Source: a virus
Virus record (IMG/VR): IMGVR_UViG_3300044835_000040
Span: 1-64,000 of that record
Direction: 5' to 3' (one strand)
Length of the DNA: 64,000 nucleotides
The notes under the pieces are model-generated. The model searched no databases. It worked only from the letters and a program-made list of their open reading frames with translations, and had not been told where the DNA came from. Below are positions 48,631-56,291 of this stretch, piece after piece. Both the position numbers and the translations under genes were made by a program. Positions within the stretch are counted from its first letter, which is position 1, and each line of letters begins with the position of its first letter.

Positions 48631-48885
48631 ATGCTGTTCGTCCTGGGCCTGATCCTGCTGCTGGTCGCGCTGGTCGCGTTCGCGATCGGGGGGGCGCTCA
48701 TCCTGAGCATCTTCGCGGTCGTGATGACGCTGGTGTCGGCGCTCGCGAAGCTGTTCGAGATCGCGTTCGACGGCATCGGTGCGAACCGCCGCTTCCGCCG
48801 CGTGCGCGAAGTGACCGCCCGCCCGCCGGAGCAGCTGGAGCGCTCGGCGCACGACCCGTCAGCTAGCCGTGCTTGGAGGCGATGA
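48631..48885 (+). CDS. single- or double-span membrane protein, 84 aa
   Basis: Starts directly after the previous stop. Hydrophobic N-terminal 45 residues (LFVLGLILLLVALVAFAIGG and ALILSIFAVVMTLVSAL) form one or two membrane helices, followed by a basic tail. An early membrane protein; function unknown. Confidence 0.55.
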   Translation: MLFVLGLILLLVALVAFAIGGALILSIFAVVMTLVSALAKLFEIAFDGIGANRRFRRVREVTARPPEQLERSAHDPSASRAWRR

Positions 48886-48887
48886 CG

Positions 48888-49286
48888 ATGTGGTGCATGT
48901 ATCCCGGCAAAGGCTTCTACAGCGCGGTGGAGAGCAAGAAGGACCCGCAGGTTCTGGAAATCAGGGCGCGCGTGCGCGCAGACCTGAACCGGCTGAAGGC
49001 TGACCACATCCCCGATCTGCGGATCATCAAGGGCGGCGGCACCGACTACCAGCTCCGCGGCTTCACGACGCGGCCGAAGTGGGCGAAGGCCGTTGCGGCG
49101 ATGGCGATCGACATCGACTACACGAACTTCAAGGACGCCGTGACCGCCCGGCAGGGCCATCGGCGCCACGACGTGTACATGCGCGTGTGGAGTGCGCTGT
49201 GGGGGCTGGTCGAGCCGAAGCCGCGCAAGCGGCAGCAGCGCTTCACCTACGCCGACGAGGACGAGGCCGCACGCTGGGCGCTTTAG
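48888..49286 (+). CDS. conserved actinobacterial/phage protein of unknown function, 132 aa
   Basis: ATG 48888 is eight bases from GGAGG (48875-48879); ATG 48882 is too close to it. The sequence CMYPGKGFYSAVESKKDPQV, DYQLRGFTTRPKWAKAV and DYTNFKDAVTARQGHRRHDV matches a family I know from many actinobacterial genomes and phages, usually called hypothetical. No catalytic residues known to me. Confidence 0.65.
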   Translation: MWCMYPGKGFYSAVESKKDPQVLEIRARVRADLNRLKADHIPDLRIIKGGGTDYQLRGFTTRPKWAKAVAAMAIDIDYTNFKDAVTARQGHRRHDVYMRVWSALWGLVEPKPRKRQQRFTYADEDEAARWAL

Positions 49287-49318
49287 GGCGTCCGGTGTGT
49301 GGGTATCCTCCTGCTGAG

Positions 49319-49594
49319 ATGGCGATCACCACCGAGAGGGCTGCCGAGCTGCGCACCTTCCCCCTGAAAGACCGGTGGTCGCCCGAGGAGTCGCTGGCGC
49401 TGATCGAACACGTCGACGGCACGGACGTGATCGACGGGATCCCGCTGCCGACGTACGTGCAGACCGAGGCCGATCGCGTCCGGTGGGCGAACGCCGTCAG
49501 GGTCGCTTCGCAGATGAGCGAGGAACCCGTCTCCTCTCCGCTGGTGCAGCAGCTCGCGCGCACACTGTTCGAGGACCGGGACACCTACAGCTGA
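49319..49594 (+). CDS. hypothetical protein, 91 aa (near-leaderless)
   Basis: The ATG lies nine bases after TATCCT (49304-49309). An upstream in-frame start is inside the preceding gene. Helical, acidic protein with WSPEESLALIEHVDGTDVID. Function unknown. Confidence 0.5.
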   Translation: MAITTERAAELRTFPLKDRWSPEESLALIEHVDGTDVIDGIPLPTYVQTEADRVRWANAVRVASQMSEEPVSSPLVQQLARTLFEDRDTYS

Positions 49595-49595
49595 G

Positions 49596-49901
49596 ATGGC
49601 TGTCGCGCTCCGGCCCGTCGCACCTCTGCCGCCACCGCGGGGGACCGTGCCAGAGCAGCTGAGGGTCGTGCTGGCGCGCTTGCGCGCGGACGGGCTGCTG
49701 TTCGAGCAGGCGTGGATCGAGTCGTGGGACCTGATCGCGTGGCCGCTCTCCCAGCGCGAAACGCTGGAATGGGAGAAGGCGCTCGAAGGCACGAAGGAGA
49801 CGTGGCGCGCGCGGTACGAACGCTGGGATCAGACGCCGGAGGAAAAGGCCGTCGCGGGGCTGGGCGCAGCGCTCGAAGCCGCGCTCGCCGACGCTGCCTG
49901 A
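49596..49901 (+). CDS. hypothetical protein, 101 aa
   Basis: Starts one base after the previous stop. Helical with Trp-rich amphipathic segments (QAWIESWDLIAWPLSQRETL). Its stop forms the left edge of class A operator 7. Function unknown. Confidence 0.5.
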   Translation: MAVALRPVAPLPPPRGTVPEQLRVVLARLRADGLLFEQAWIESWDLIAWPLSQRETLEWEKALEGTKETWRARYERWDQTPEEKAVAGLGAALEAALADAA

Positions 49902-49948
49902 GCGACCGATGGTCGCGCTCGTGTGATAGACTCTAGGGTGCAACCGAT
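49902..49948 (+). promoter_or_regulatory. class A promoter/operator 7 (variant)
   Basis: The perfect palindrome GCGACCGATGGTCGC (49902-49916) is present but lies further upstream than usual. The nearest -10-like hexamer is TAGACT (49927-49932), and no clear -35 is seen. CAACCGAT (49941-49948) and a GGAGGTACGAC leader follow. Here the operator would overlap the -35 region. Confidence 0.6.
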
Positions 49949-49962
49949 CCTGGAGGTACGAC

Positions 49963-50178
49963 ATGAAGGGCAGAGCGAAGGCGTGCGACAAGTCCCTGGA
50001 GGCGCTGCTTCGGCAGGCTGAAGGCAAGGGCTGCGCGATCTCTGGCGGCGGGAGCCGTCACTTCAAGATCCTCGTGCCGGGCGCGGGTATCGTGATCACG
50101 CACTCCACCGGCTCGGACAAGCGGGCGCACAAGAACACCGTGGCGCGACTGAAGCGCATGGGCGTGACCGTCGCGTAG
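49963..50178 (+). CDS. HicA-like small RNA-binding protein
   Basis: A 71-residue protein behind the class A 7 variant. The sequence GCAISGGGSRHFKILVPGAG and THSTGSDKRAHKNTVARLKR, ending MGV, matches the dsRBD-like fold of HicA/YcfA proteins, where a conserved His between strands is catalytic (His at SRH). In toxin-antitoxin pairs HicA cleaves mRNA. No HicB antitoxin follows, so it may be a stand-alone phage version. Function in phages is not established. Confidence 0.6.
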   Translation: MKGRAKACDKSLEALLRQAEGKGCAISGGGSRHFKILVPGAGIVITHSTGSDKRAHKNTVARLKRMGVTVA

Positions 50179-50181
50179 GGA

Positions 50182-50232
50182 TTGACAGACGCACGATCGG
50201 TGAGCTACCATCGGTCGCACTAAGCAACCGAT
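50182..50232 (+). promoter_or_regulatory. class A promoter/operator 8 (shifted operator)
   Basis: TTGACA (50182-50187), 18 bases, TACCAT (50206-50211). The operator GCTACCATCGGTCGC (50204-50218), one change from the consensus, overlaps the -10 and extends towards the start instead of filling the spacer. CAACCGAT is at 50225-50232. The leader is AAGAAGGTGCGAGATG. Confidence 0.75.
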
Positions 50233-50254
50233 TCACGAGGAAAGAAGGTGCGAG

Positions 50255-51424
50255 ATGAAGGCAGCAAAAGACATCGTGACGCTGGCGCAGGAGCTGAAAG
50301 ACCGCGCGGAGCGCAAGAAGGACCTGATCGTCGACGACAGGCAGATCACCGTCCTCACGACGCCGGGCGAGAAGGCGAACGAGACGGAGGTGCTGCTGCG
50401 CGAGCCCGCCGTCGGTGACGTGCTGGGGCAGACGATCGCGACGCTGGCGCCGCAGCGGATGTTCACGACGCAGCTCGGGCAGCACCTCGGCGTGCGCACG
50501 GACCTGCTCGACCGGCTCCGTGCGGAGCACCCGGTCCAGCACGATCAGCTCGTCAACGGGCTGCTCGACCGGATGCACATCGAGAAGAAGGACAAGCAGA
50601 AGCACATGGTCCGCACTTACGCCGACCCGGATGGCGGCGTCGGTGTCGCTCGCGCGCTGCTCGGCGAGGGCTACCGTCGGATCGACAACGAGGACATCGC
50701 CGAGGCCGCGCTGCCGGTGATCCTGAACGAGATCCCGACGGCTGTGGTCGACACGTGCGAGCTGACCGACACGAAGATGTACATCAAGGTGCTCGTGCCC
50801 GGAATGCAGATCAGCCTGAAGGAACTGGTCGAGCCGGGCCACCACAAGTTCCTCGACCCGAACAGCCCTGACTACGTGCAGGCGGGGTTCGTGCTGAAGA
50901 ACAGCGAGGTGGGCGGCGGTGCGCTCTCGATCGAGCACATGCTGTTCCGGCTGGTCTGCCTGAACGGCCTGATCCGCGGCAAGGCACTCTCGCGTCGTCA
51001 CGTCGGTCGCCGGAACGTCGAGGTGGCCGAGGACTACACGATCTACAGCACCGAGACCGTCGAAGCTGACGACAAGGCGCTGATGATGAAGGTCCAGGAC
51101 GCGGTGCGCCACACGGTCAACGAGGAGAAGTTCCGTGAGATCGCACAGCAGTTCGCGAGCACGGTGGCGACCGTCGAGATCGAGCAGCCGATCGAGCGGA
51201 TGCAGGTGCTGGCCCCGAAGATCGGCCTGACCCTCGGCGAGGGTCAGAGCGTCCTGGAGAAGCTGCTTGCGGGCGGCAACAAGACGCAGTTCGGGCTGAT
51301 CAACGCGATCACCGCCACGGCGCAGACGGTCGAGTCCTACGACCGCAGCGTCGAGCTGGAGGAGATCGGCGCGCAGGTGATGGACCTGAGTGGTGCCGAG
51401 TGGGGGGCGCTGGTCACCGCGTAG
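50255..51424 (+). CDS. DUF932-like phage/plasmid protein
   Basis: A 389-residue protein. The diagnostic part FVLKNSEVGGGALSIEHMLF and RLVCLNGLI corresponds to the DUF932 signature (NSEvG then ..CtNG). The N-terminal region has GVRTDLLDRLRAEHP. The C-terminal third is helical. DUF932 proteins are common on phages and plasmids, but their biochemical role is unknown. Own class A promoter with a near-consensus TTGACA implies strong early expression. A terminator follows. Confidence 0.7.
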   Translation: MKAAKDIVTLAQELKDRAERKKDLIVDDRQITVLTTPGEKANETEVLLREPAVGDVLGQTIATLAPQRMFTTQLGQHLGVRTDLLDRLRAEHPVQHDQLVNGLLDRMHIEKKDKQKHMVRTYADPDGGVGVARALLGEGYRRIDNEDIAEAALPVILNEIPTAVVDTCELTDTKMYIKVLVPGMQISLKELVEPGHHKFLDPNSPDYVQAGFVLKNSEVGGGALSIEHMLFRLVCLNGLIRGKALSRRHVGRRNVEVAEDYTIYSTETVEADDKALMMKVQDAVRHTVNEEKFREIAQQFASTVATVEIEQPIERMQVLAPKIGLTLGEGQSVLEKLLAGGNKTQFGLINAITATAQTVESYDRSVELEEIGAQVMDLSGAEWGALVTA

Positions 51425-51466
51425 CGATGTGCCCTAGTATTCGGGGCGGAACACACGAGGGACCGG

Positions 51467-51490
51467 GGGGCGCTTACGAGCGCCCCTCAG
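51467..51490 (+). terminator. rho-independent terminator
   Basis: GGGGCGCT (51467-51474), loop TACG, AGCGCCCC (51479-51486): a perfect eight-base stem, followed by TCAG. It separates the early island from the class B late transcript that starts about 35 bases later. Confidence 0.65.
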
Positions 51491-51494
51491 TCTG

Positions 51495-51515
51495 TTAGGA
51501 GCGCGGCTTTACCAT
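51495..51515 (+). promoter_or_regulatory. class B (late) promoter element 5
   Basis: TTAGGA (51495-51500), nine bases, TACCAT (51510-51515), then GTG six bases later at 51522. Directly after a terminator, so it should be the only source of the following transcript. Confidence 0.65.
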
Positions 51516-51521
51516 CGGGCT

Positions 51522-53372
51522 GTGCCGAGCACCATCCGTGCAGTCCGTCGCCAAGTCCGCGAGGCCGTCGCAAGCGGCAGTCCTCGTTCGGCGCGGACCC
51601 TGAAGCACGAACTGCCGGGCGGCGAAGTCGCCGAGCGGTACACGAGCCGCGACTACACGCACGTGACGACCAGCACCGGGCATTCCTCGGAGCCGCTGGC
51701 CGGTCACGGCAAACGGAGGGTCGTCGGCTGGCACACCTCACACGCGGCTGCGTCTCACCGTGGCCGTCAGATGGAGCGCGGCGGCTGGCTTGGCGTTCTC
51801 GTCGAGCCGGTCTGTCCGCCGCCGGGCGCGCCGCCAGCGCCGAAAGATCCTGAAGCGCCCGCGGGGACGACCCCGCCGACCGCGCCCGCCGCGGGACCCG
51901 TCACCGAGAACCAGGAGGTTGCCGTGCAGTCGACCAGTGAGATCGCAGCTGAGATCGCCTTGCGCGCGCTGGGCGGCGACGAGGCGTTCGAGCCGGTCGA
52001 GGAGGCCGGGTTCGAGGAGTCGCTTCATCCGCGGGACCGGACGGGCAAGTTCGGGATCAGCGGCCTGAAACCCGGCCACGTCGTGCAGTTCTCGCACAAG
52101 TCGCCGCGCGGGTTCCTGCAGGGCCGCATCACGGGCAAGGGCAAAGATCACGTCACGGTCAAGCTGACCGATCCAGGGACCAATCAGAACGAGATGCGCG
52201 TACACCACATGCGTCTCCGTTCGGTGCTCGTGCCCGGCGCTGGCACCGGCAAAGCGGGCACGCCGCAGGCCGACAAGTACATCCCGATCGCCGGGGTGCC
52301 GTACTCGGAACCGGGCCTGCCGAAGGGCGCGCCACGCGGCAGCACGATCGTGTCGAAGTCGACGAGCCCTGCTGCCGTCGCGGCTCGTGCGGCTGCCGCC
52401 CGGAAGGGCGCGAAACTGCCATCGCCCGCGCAGCGCAAGCAGAATGAGCTGGGCGCAATCATTGACGCGCACCAGCACAAAGGCCCCGGCGGCGACGCCG
52501 CTATGCCTTCGACGGTGCGCGATGCGCTGACGGGAATCAAGCCGGGGGAGACGAAGACCGTCGCCGGGGCGAAGGTCACGAAGCACCCGACGAAGGGGAC
52601 GTACTCGGTCGAGGGGGATCACAACCTCGCCTCGCCGTGGGTCGCGATGCAGTCGATCAAGGAACACCGTGTCGAACGGGCCGAGAAGGGCGCGGGCAAA
52701 GGACCGCTCCACGAGACGTACAGCTTCGGTGGCGTTCAGACGAAGCTCGGCGACATCATCGGGACGCTGCAGAAAGAAGGCCATTCGCAGCAGCACATCG
52801 ACCGTTACGTGCAGGGACTGAAAGCCGGGCGGCAGGTCAAAGAGGCGGTCGAGCAGGCCGTCGGCGACGTGCTGGAGGCTGGCTCGCTGGCGAAGGCGTC
52901 GTCGCCGGAGCCGTTCTCCACGTCGAAAACGTCGAACTGGGTCGCGCGGGCGGGCGGCCTGCCGCCGTACGTGCAGCACATCGCTCACGACCTGATGGAG
53001 GACAAGGATCACCCGCGCACGGAGAGCGAGGCGATCCGGCTGGCGCTCGGCATCGTCAAATCGCCGCCGAAGAACTGGAAAGCCGAAGCGCGCGCCGCTG
53101 CCAAGAAGGCGGTCGCTGAATGGGAGGCTAAAAAGGGCGCGTCGAAGGTGAAGGAGGCTGCCGGGGAGGAGATCACGGAGGCCGACTACGAGGTCGCCGC
53201 CGCGGTGCCGATCGAGGAGGCCGAAGACGCCAAGGCCAAGGCATTCTGCGTCGCGGATCGCGCCAAGGTGACGCCGACGGACAAGGGTCGCTGTCCGAAA
53301 TGCGGGCGCAAGCTCGGCAAGGCCGTCTCGGAGGCTGTGGTCGAGGCGGTGCGGGAGAGCATGTCGGCGTGA
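51522..53372 (+). CDS. tagged virion protein with C-terminal zinc ribbon, 616 aa
   Basis: Leaderless GTG behind class B element 5. Basic N-terminus, Pro-rich linker, then EESLHPRDRTGKF (166-177), followed by one barrel-like unit (GLKPGHVVQFSHKS) like those of the 1873-residue protein. Residues about 475-550 carry WVARAGGLPPYVQHIAHDLM and AIRLALGIVKSPPKNW, a helical unit common in actinophage capsid-maturation and MuF-type proteins. The end has CPKCGRKLGK and one upstream Cys, a partial zinc ribbon. Likely an internal head or scaffold-associated protein. Confidence 0.6.
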   Translation: MPSTIRAVRRQVREAVASGSPRSARTLKHELPGGEVAERYTSRDYTHVTTSTGHSSEPLAGHGKRRVVGWHTSHAAASHRGRQMERGGWLGVLVEPVCPPPGAPPAPKDPEAPAGTTPPTAPAAGPVTENQEVAVQSTSEIAAEIALRALGGDEAFEPVEEAGFEESLHPRDRTGKFGISGLKPGHVVQFSHKSPRGFLQGRITGKGKDHVTVKLTDPGTNQNEMRVHHMRLRSVLVPGAGTGKAGTPQADKYIPIAGVPYSEPGLPKGAPRGSTIVSKSTSPAAVAARAAAARKGAKLPSPAQRKQNELGAIIDAHQHKGPGGDAAMPSTVRDALTGIKPGETKTVAGAKVTKHPTKGTYSVEGDHNLASPWVAMQSIKEHRVERAEKGAGKGPLHETYSFGGVQTKLGDIIGTLQKEGHSQQHIDRYVQGLKAGRQVKEAVEQAVGDVLEAGSLAKASSPEPFSTSKTSNWVARAGGLPPYVQHIAHDLMEDKDHPRTESEAIRLALGIVKSPPKNWKAEARAAAKKAVAEWEAKKGASKVKEAAGEEITEADYEVAAAVPIEEAEDAKAKAFCVADRAKVTPTDKGRCPKCGRKLGKAVSEAVVEAVRESMSA

Positions 53373-54397
53373 GCGCGCGGGAGATCGCCGAGGCCGCGAC
53401 TCTGCGGATCCTGGAGCTGAGCGCGGACCAGATCCGCGCGAACGCTGTGCGGACGGTCGTCTCGGGCGCGCCGCCGCCGCAGCTGAAACAGCGGGGCCGG
53501 ACGGGCGCCGCGGCGTTTCAGCCGGGGAAGCACGCGCGTGGGCCGGGCGGCAAATTCGCGTTCGAGGGCGGCCGCGGTGCGCACGCGGCGAAGACCCCGA
53601 AGTCGCCGCAGGAAATCAAGCAGTTCCAGAAGGAATACGCGTTGCCGCAGACCGGCAAGATGGACGCCGCGACGCGGGCGACGGTCGCCTCCCCGCCGCC
53701 GCAGTCGGTGGGGCAGCTGGCGAAGTCCGAAGCGGCGAAGAAGGCGAAGGCGGAAGCCACGAAGCGCCAGGAATCGCGGGCGAAAACGAACGCCAAGCGC
53801 AAGGAAGAAGGCAAGCCGCCGGTCGGCACGAAAGCGACGGGCGCCAGCTCGCGCAGCGCCAGCGGCACCTCGACGGGCGGCACCGGCACGGGGTCGAGTC
53901 GCAGCACCTCTCGCTCGGGCAGCTCGCGTAGCTCGTCGTCGAGCGCGGCTGCCCGCACGGAAGCTGCGGCTGAAGCGGCCGAACGCAAGGGCGCGACCGC
54001 GCGGCACGCCATCGGCAAGGCGATGTCGGGGATCTCCTGGACGGGGAGGCTGAACGTCAACGAAAACCTGCAGGTAGGCAAGGGCATGGAAAAGGGCCAG
54101 CCGCCGTCACCGGCCGTCGGCCTGCTGCAAGCCAAGCTGGTCAACCTCGGCTTCAATGTCGGCTCGACGGGCGTGGACGGGAAGTTCGGTCCGGCGACGC
54201 AGATGGCGATCAAGATCCTGCAGCGCGAATACGGGATCAAGCCGACGGGTATCGTCGAATCGGCCACGCTGCAGCTGCTGGAAACGCTGACCGAACGCGC
54301 GCAGAAGTGGCAGAAGCACGGCATCATCGCCGCGGCGATCGTGCCCGGTGAGACCTTCGCGGCGCAGACGCGTCGTGTGCTCGCCGTGCTCAGCTGA
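53369..54397 (+). CDS. virion protein with two peptidoglycan-binding-like domains
   Basis: The GTG at 53369 overlaps the previous stop. The 342-residue product has a tag-like HARGPGGKFAF near residue 54. Two PG_binding_1-like units follow: the first near 72-100 (EIKQFQKEYALPQTGKMDAA), the second at about 245-310 (LLQAKLVNLGFNVGSTGVDG, then KFGPATQMAIKILQREYGI). They are separated by a low-complexity Ser/Thr/Ala linker. No catalytic lysin domain is seen. It could anchor to cell wall during injection. Confidence 0.65.
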   Translation: MSAREIAEAATLRILELSADQIRANAVRTVVSGAPPPQLKQRGRTGAAAFQPGKHARGPGGKFAFEGGRGAHAAKTPKSPQEIKQFQKEYALPQTGKMDAATRATVASPPPQSVGQLAKSEAAKKAKAEATKRQESRAKTNAKRKEEGKPPVGTKATGASSRSASGTSTGGTGTGSSRSTSRSGSSRSSSSSAAARTEAAAEAAERKGATARHAIGKAMSGISWTGRLNVNENLQVGKGMEKGQPPSPAVGLLQAKLVNLGFNVGSTGVDGKFGPATQMAIKILQREYGIKPTGIVESATLQLLETLTERAQKWQKHGIIAAAIVPGETFAAQTRRVLAVLS

Positions 54398-54413
54398 GAG
54401 CCCATTCGTGCGT

Positions 54414-54434
54414 TTAGGAAATCGCCGTTAGCTT
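54414..54434 (+). promoter_or_regulatory. class B (late) promoter element 6
   Basis: TTAGGA (54414-54419), nine bases, TAGCTT (54429-54434), then ATG seven bases later at 54442. It would drive the capsid genes from the protease onward. Confidence 0.65.
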
Positions 54435-54441
54435 TCGGTCC

Positions 54442-55791
54442 ATGCCAACTGACCGCGAGCAGCGCACCATTCAGGAGACGGACGGTTCGGTCCTCACCGT
54501 CGAGGAGTCGGCCGGGAAGAAAACGCAGGACGGCACCGTCCTCGTGCACCTGATGCGCCCGTGCCTCGGCAAAGGCCGCGGCCGTCACATCTACGAGGCG
54601 CAGATGCTGGAGCGGGAGACCAACGCTGGCCGCTTCAAGAACTGGCCGATGTACGTCGACCACCGGTCGCCGGAGGCGGCGCGCAAGGCTCAGGGCCTGC
54701 CGCGTTCGCTGCGCGATCTCGGTGGGCGCGTCGTCGAGGCGTGGTGGGACCCGCAGGTCCCCGCGGACAAGGAGGCCGGGTTCGGCGCGGGCGCGGTCGT
54801 CGCCGAGGCCAAGCCGGTGCCGTGGGTCAAAGAGCTGATCGACCACGACCCGCAGCTGGTCAATGTCTCGCTGAACACCTTCGCGACGGGCGTCGTCCCG
54901 CGCACGATGGGCGGGCGCCCGGCCTACGTGGTCGAGGGCTTCGCCGATGAGGGCAGTGCCGACTGGGTGACGAAGCCCGGTGCAGGTGGCCGTGTCGTAG
55001 AGCTGCTGGAGGCCGCGATGGACGCGGCCGACGCCGAGGACGAGCCGGTGCTGGAGACCGTCTCCGACGAGGATCTTGCAGACCACATCCGTCGCCACCG
55101 GCCAGAGCTGGCCGAGGCACTGACAACCCCGACGCCGGGAAGCGGCGAGGAGGACATCATGGAGACCGAGCAGATCCAGGAGGCCACGCTGGAGGTCCTG
55201 CAGTCGGACGCCGGTAAGGCCGCCATCACCGCTGTCGTGTCGGAGGCTGCGACCGACGCTGTGTCGGAGGCCCTGAAGAACGTCCTCCCGGAGGCGATCG
55301 GCGCTGCCGCCGCCACGATCGAGGAGGGCGCTCGCGTGGCCGCCAACCAGGAGGTCCGTCGTGGCCGCCTGACCGAGCAGGCCCGCAAGGAGATCGCCGA
55401 GGCGAAGCTGCCCGAGAAGTTCGAGGCCGCTTCGGTCAAGCGCGTCACCGAGGCCATCGCCTCGATCGACGACAAGCGCGACCCCGAGGACGAGAGCAAG
55501 GTCACCGAGTCGGCCGAGGATCAGGTCAAGGCCCTCGTCGAGACCGAGATCAAGGATCAGAAGGACCTGATCGGGTCTGTCGCTCCGACGCGCGTCTCGA
55601 ACCCCGGCGGCGGCTCCGACGACACCGTGACCGAGGAGGACGGCGAGGTTTCGCCGTACCTGGACTCGGTGATGGAGACCGCGGGCGTCGACATGGAGGC
55701 CGCCTACGGCGTCAAGAAGGTCGACGCGGCGAAGCCCGCCGAGAAGGACAAGGGCGACGCAGAGGCCGACAAGGAGACGGCCGCGGCCTAG
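54442..55791 (+). CDS. prohead protease/scaffold fusion
   Basis: A 449-residue leaderless protein just upstream of decoration and capsid genes. The N-terminal 200 residues fit a phage maturation protease: FKNWPMYVDHRS (candidate His) and DHDPQLVNVSLNTFATGV (candidate Ser), with AVVAEAKPVPWVKELI between. Residues 210-449 are acidic and helical with few aromatics, as in scaffold domains. Proteases fused to scaffold cleave themselves out of the prohead. The exact catalytic set is inferred, not certain. Confidence 0.65.
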   Translation: MPTDREQRTIQETDGSVLTVEESAGKKTQDGTVLVHLMRPCLGKGRGRHIYEAQMLERETNAGRFKNWPMYVDHRSPEAARKAQGLPRSLRDLGGRVVEAWWDPQVPADKEAGFGAGAVVAEAKPVPWVKELIDHDPQLVNVSLNTFATGVVPRTMGGRPAYVVEGFADEGSADWVTKPGAGGRVVELLEAAMDAADAEDEPVLETVSDEDLADHIRRHRPELAEALTTPTPGSGEEDIMETEQIQEATLEVLQSDAGKAAITAVVSEAATDAVSEALKNVLPEAIGAAAATIEEGARVAANQEVRRGRLTEQARKEIAEAKLPEKFEAASVKRVTEAIASIDDKRDPEDESKVTESAEDQVKALVETEIKDQKDLIGSVAPTRVSNPGGGSDDTVTEEDGEVSPYLDSVMETAGVDMEAAYGVKKVDAAKPAEKDKGDAEADKETAAA

Positions 55792-55839
55792 CGCCGGGGC
55801 GTCACGACCAGGACATCCTGAGAGGAGACACAGAGCACC

Positions 55840-56232
55840 ATGACCGTCATCCGCCCCGGCCGCGGCGTCCACATCATCGCCAACAAGGCCATCGAACACG
55901 CGAAGCCTCACTACCAGGGGGGGCTGATCGGCATCGCTCAGAAGCAGGACGAGCCGAACCAGTTCGCCTCTCTCGCCGAACGCCAGAAAATCGCGTCCGG
56001 CGTCAAGTACTTCCTTCTGACGAAGGGTGAGACGGAGGTGGTGGCGCTCGGCGGCGCGACCCTCGGCCAGCCGGTCTTCATCAACATGGCGACCGACGCT
56101 CTCACCCTGACGCAGGGCACCGCGGAAACGCAGCCGTTCGGCCGCGTGACCGCCCTGCCAAGCACTTTCGGTCTGCCTGCGACGCTGATGCGCGTCGACA
56201 TGGACCTGAAAGACGACGTGACGGTCAAATAG
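55840..56232 (+). CDS. decoration/head-stabilising protein, DUF2190-like
   Basis: A 130-residue protein between protease and capsid genes. GLIGIAQKQDE, LAERQKIASGVKYFLLTKGE and LGQPVFINMATDALT follow the pattern of DUF2190/lambda gpD-neighbour proteins that cement the capsid shell. Ribosome-binding site GAGAGGAG. Beta-rich throughout. Confidence 0.7.
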   Translation: MTVIRPGRGVHIIANKAIEHAKPHYQGGLIGIAQKQDEPNQFASLAERQKIASGVKYFLLTKGETEVVALGGATLGQPVFINMATDALTLTQGTAETQPFGRVTALPSTFGLPATLMRVDMDLKDDVTVK

Positions 56233-56291
56233 GCCGCGACGAACCCAACTCACGACCAACTCGACACGAGACACACAGAGGAGATACCGGA

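Noticed and set aside
51522-54397. Endolysin in the head block
   Set aside because: Peptidoglycan-binding-like units are present, but no amidase, lysozyme, NlpC/P60 or peptidase motif is seen, so a lysin call is not justified.
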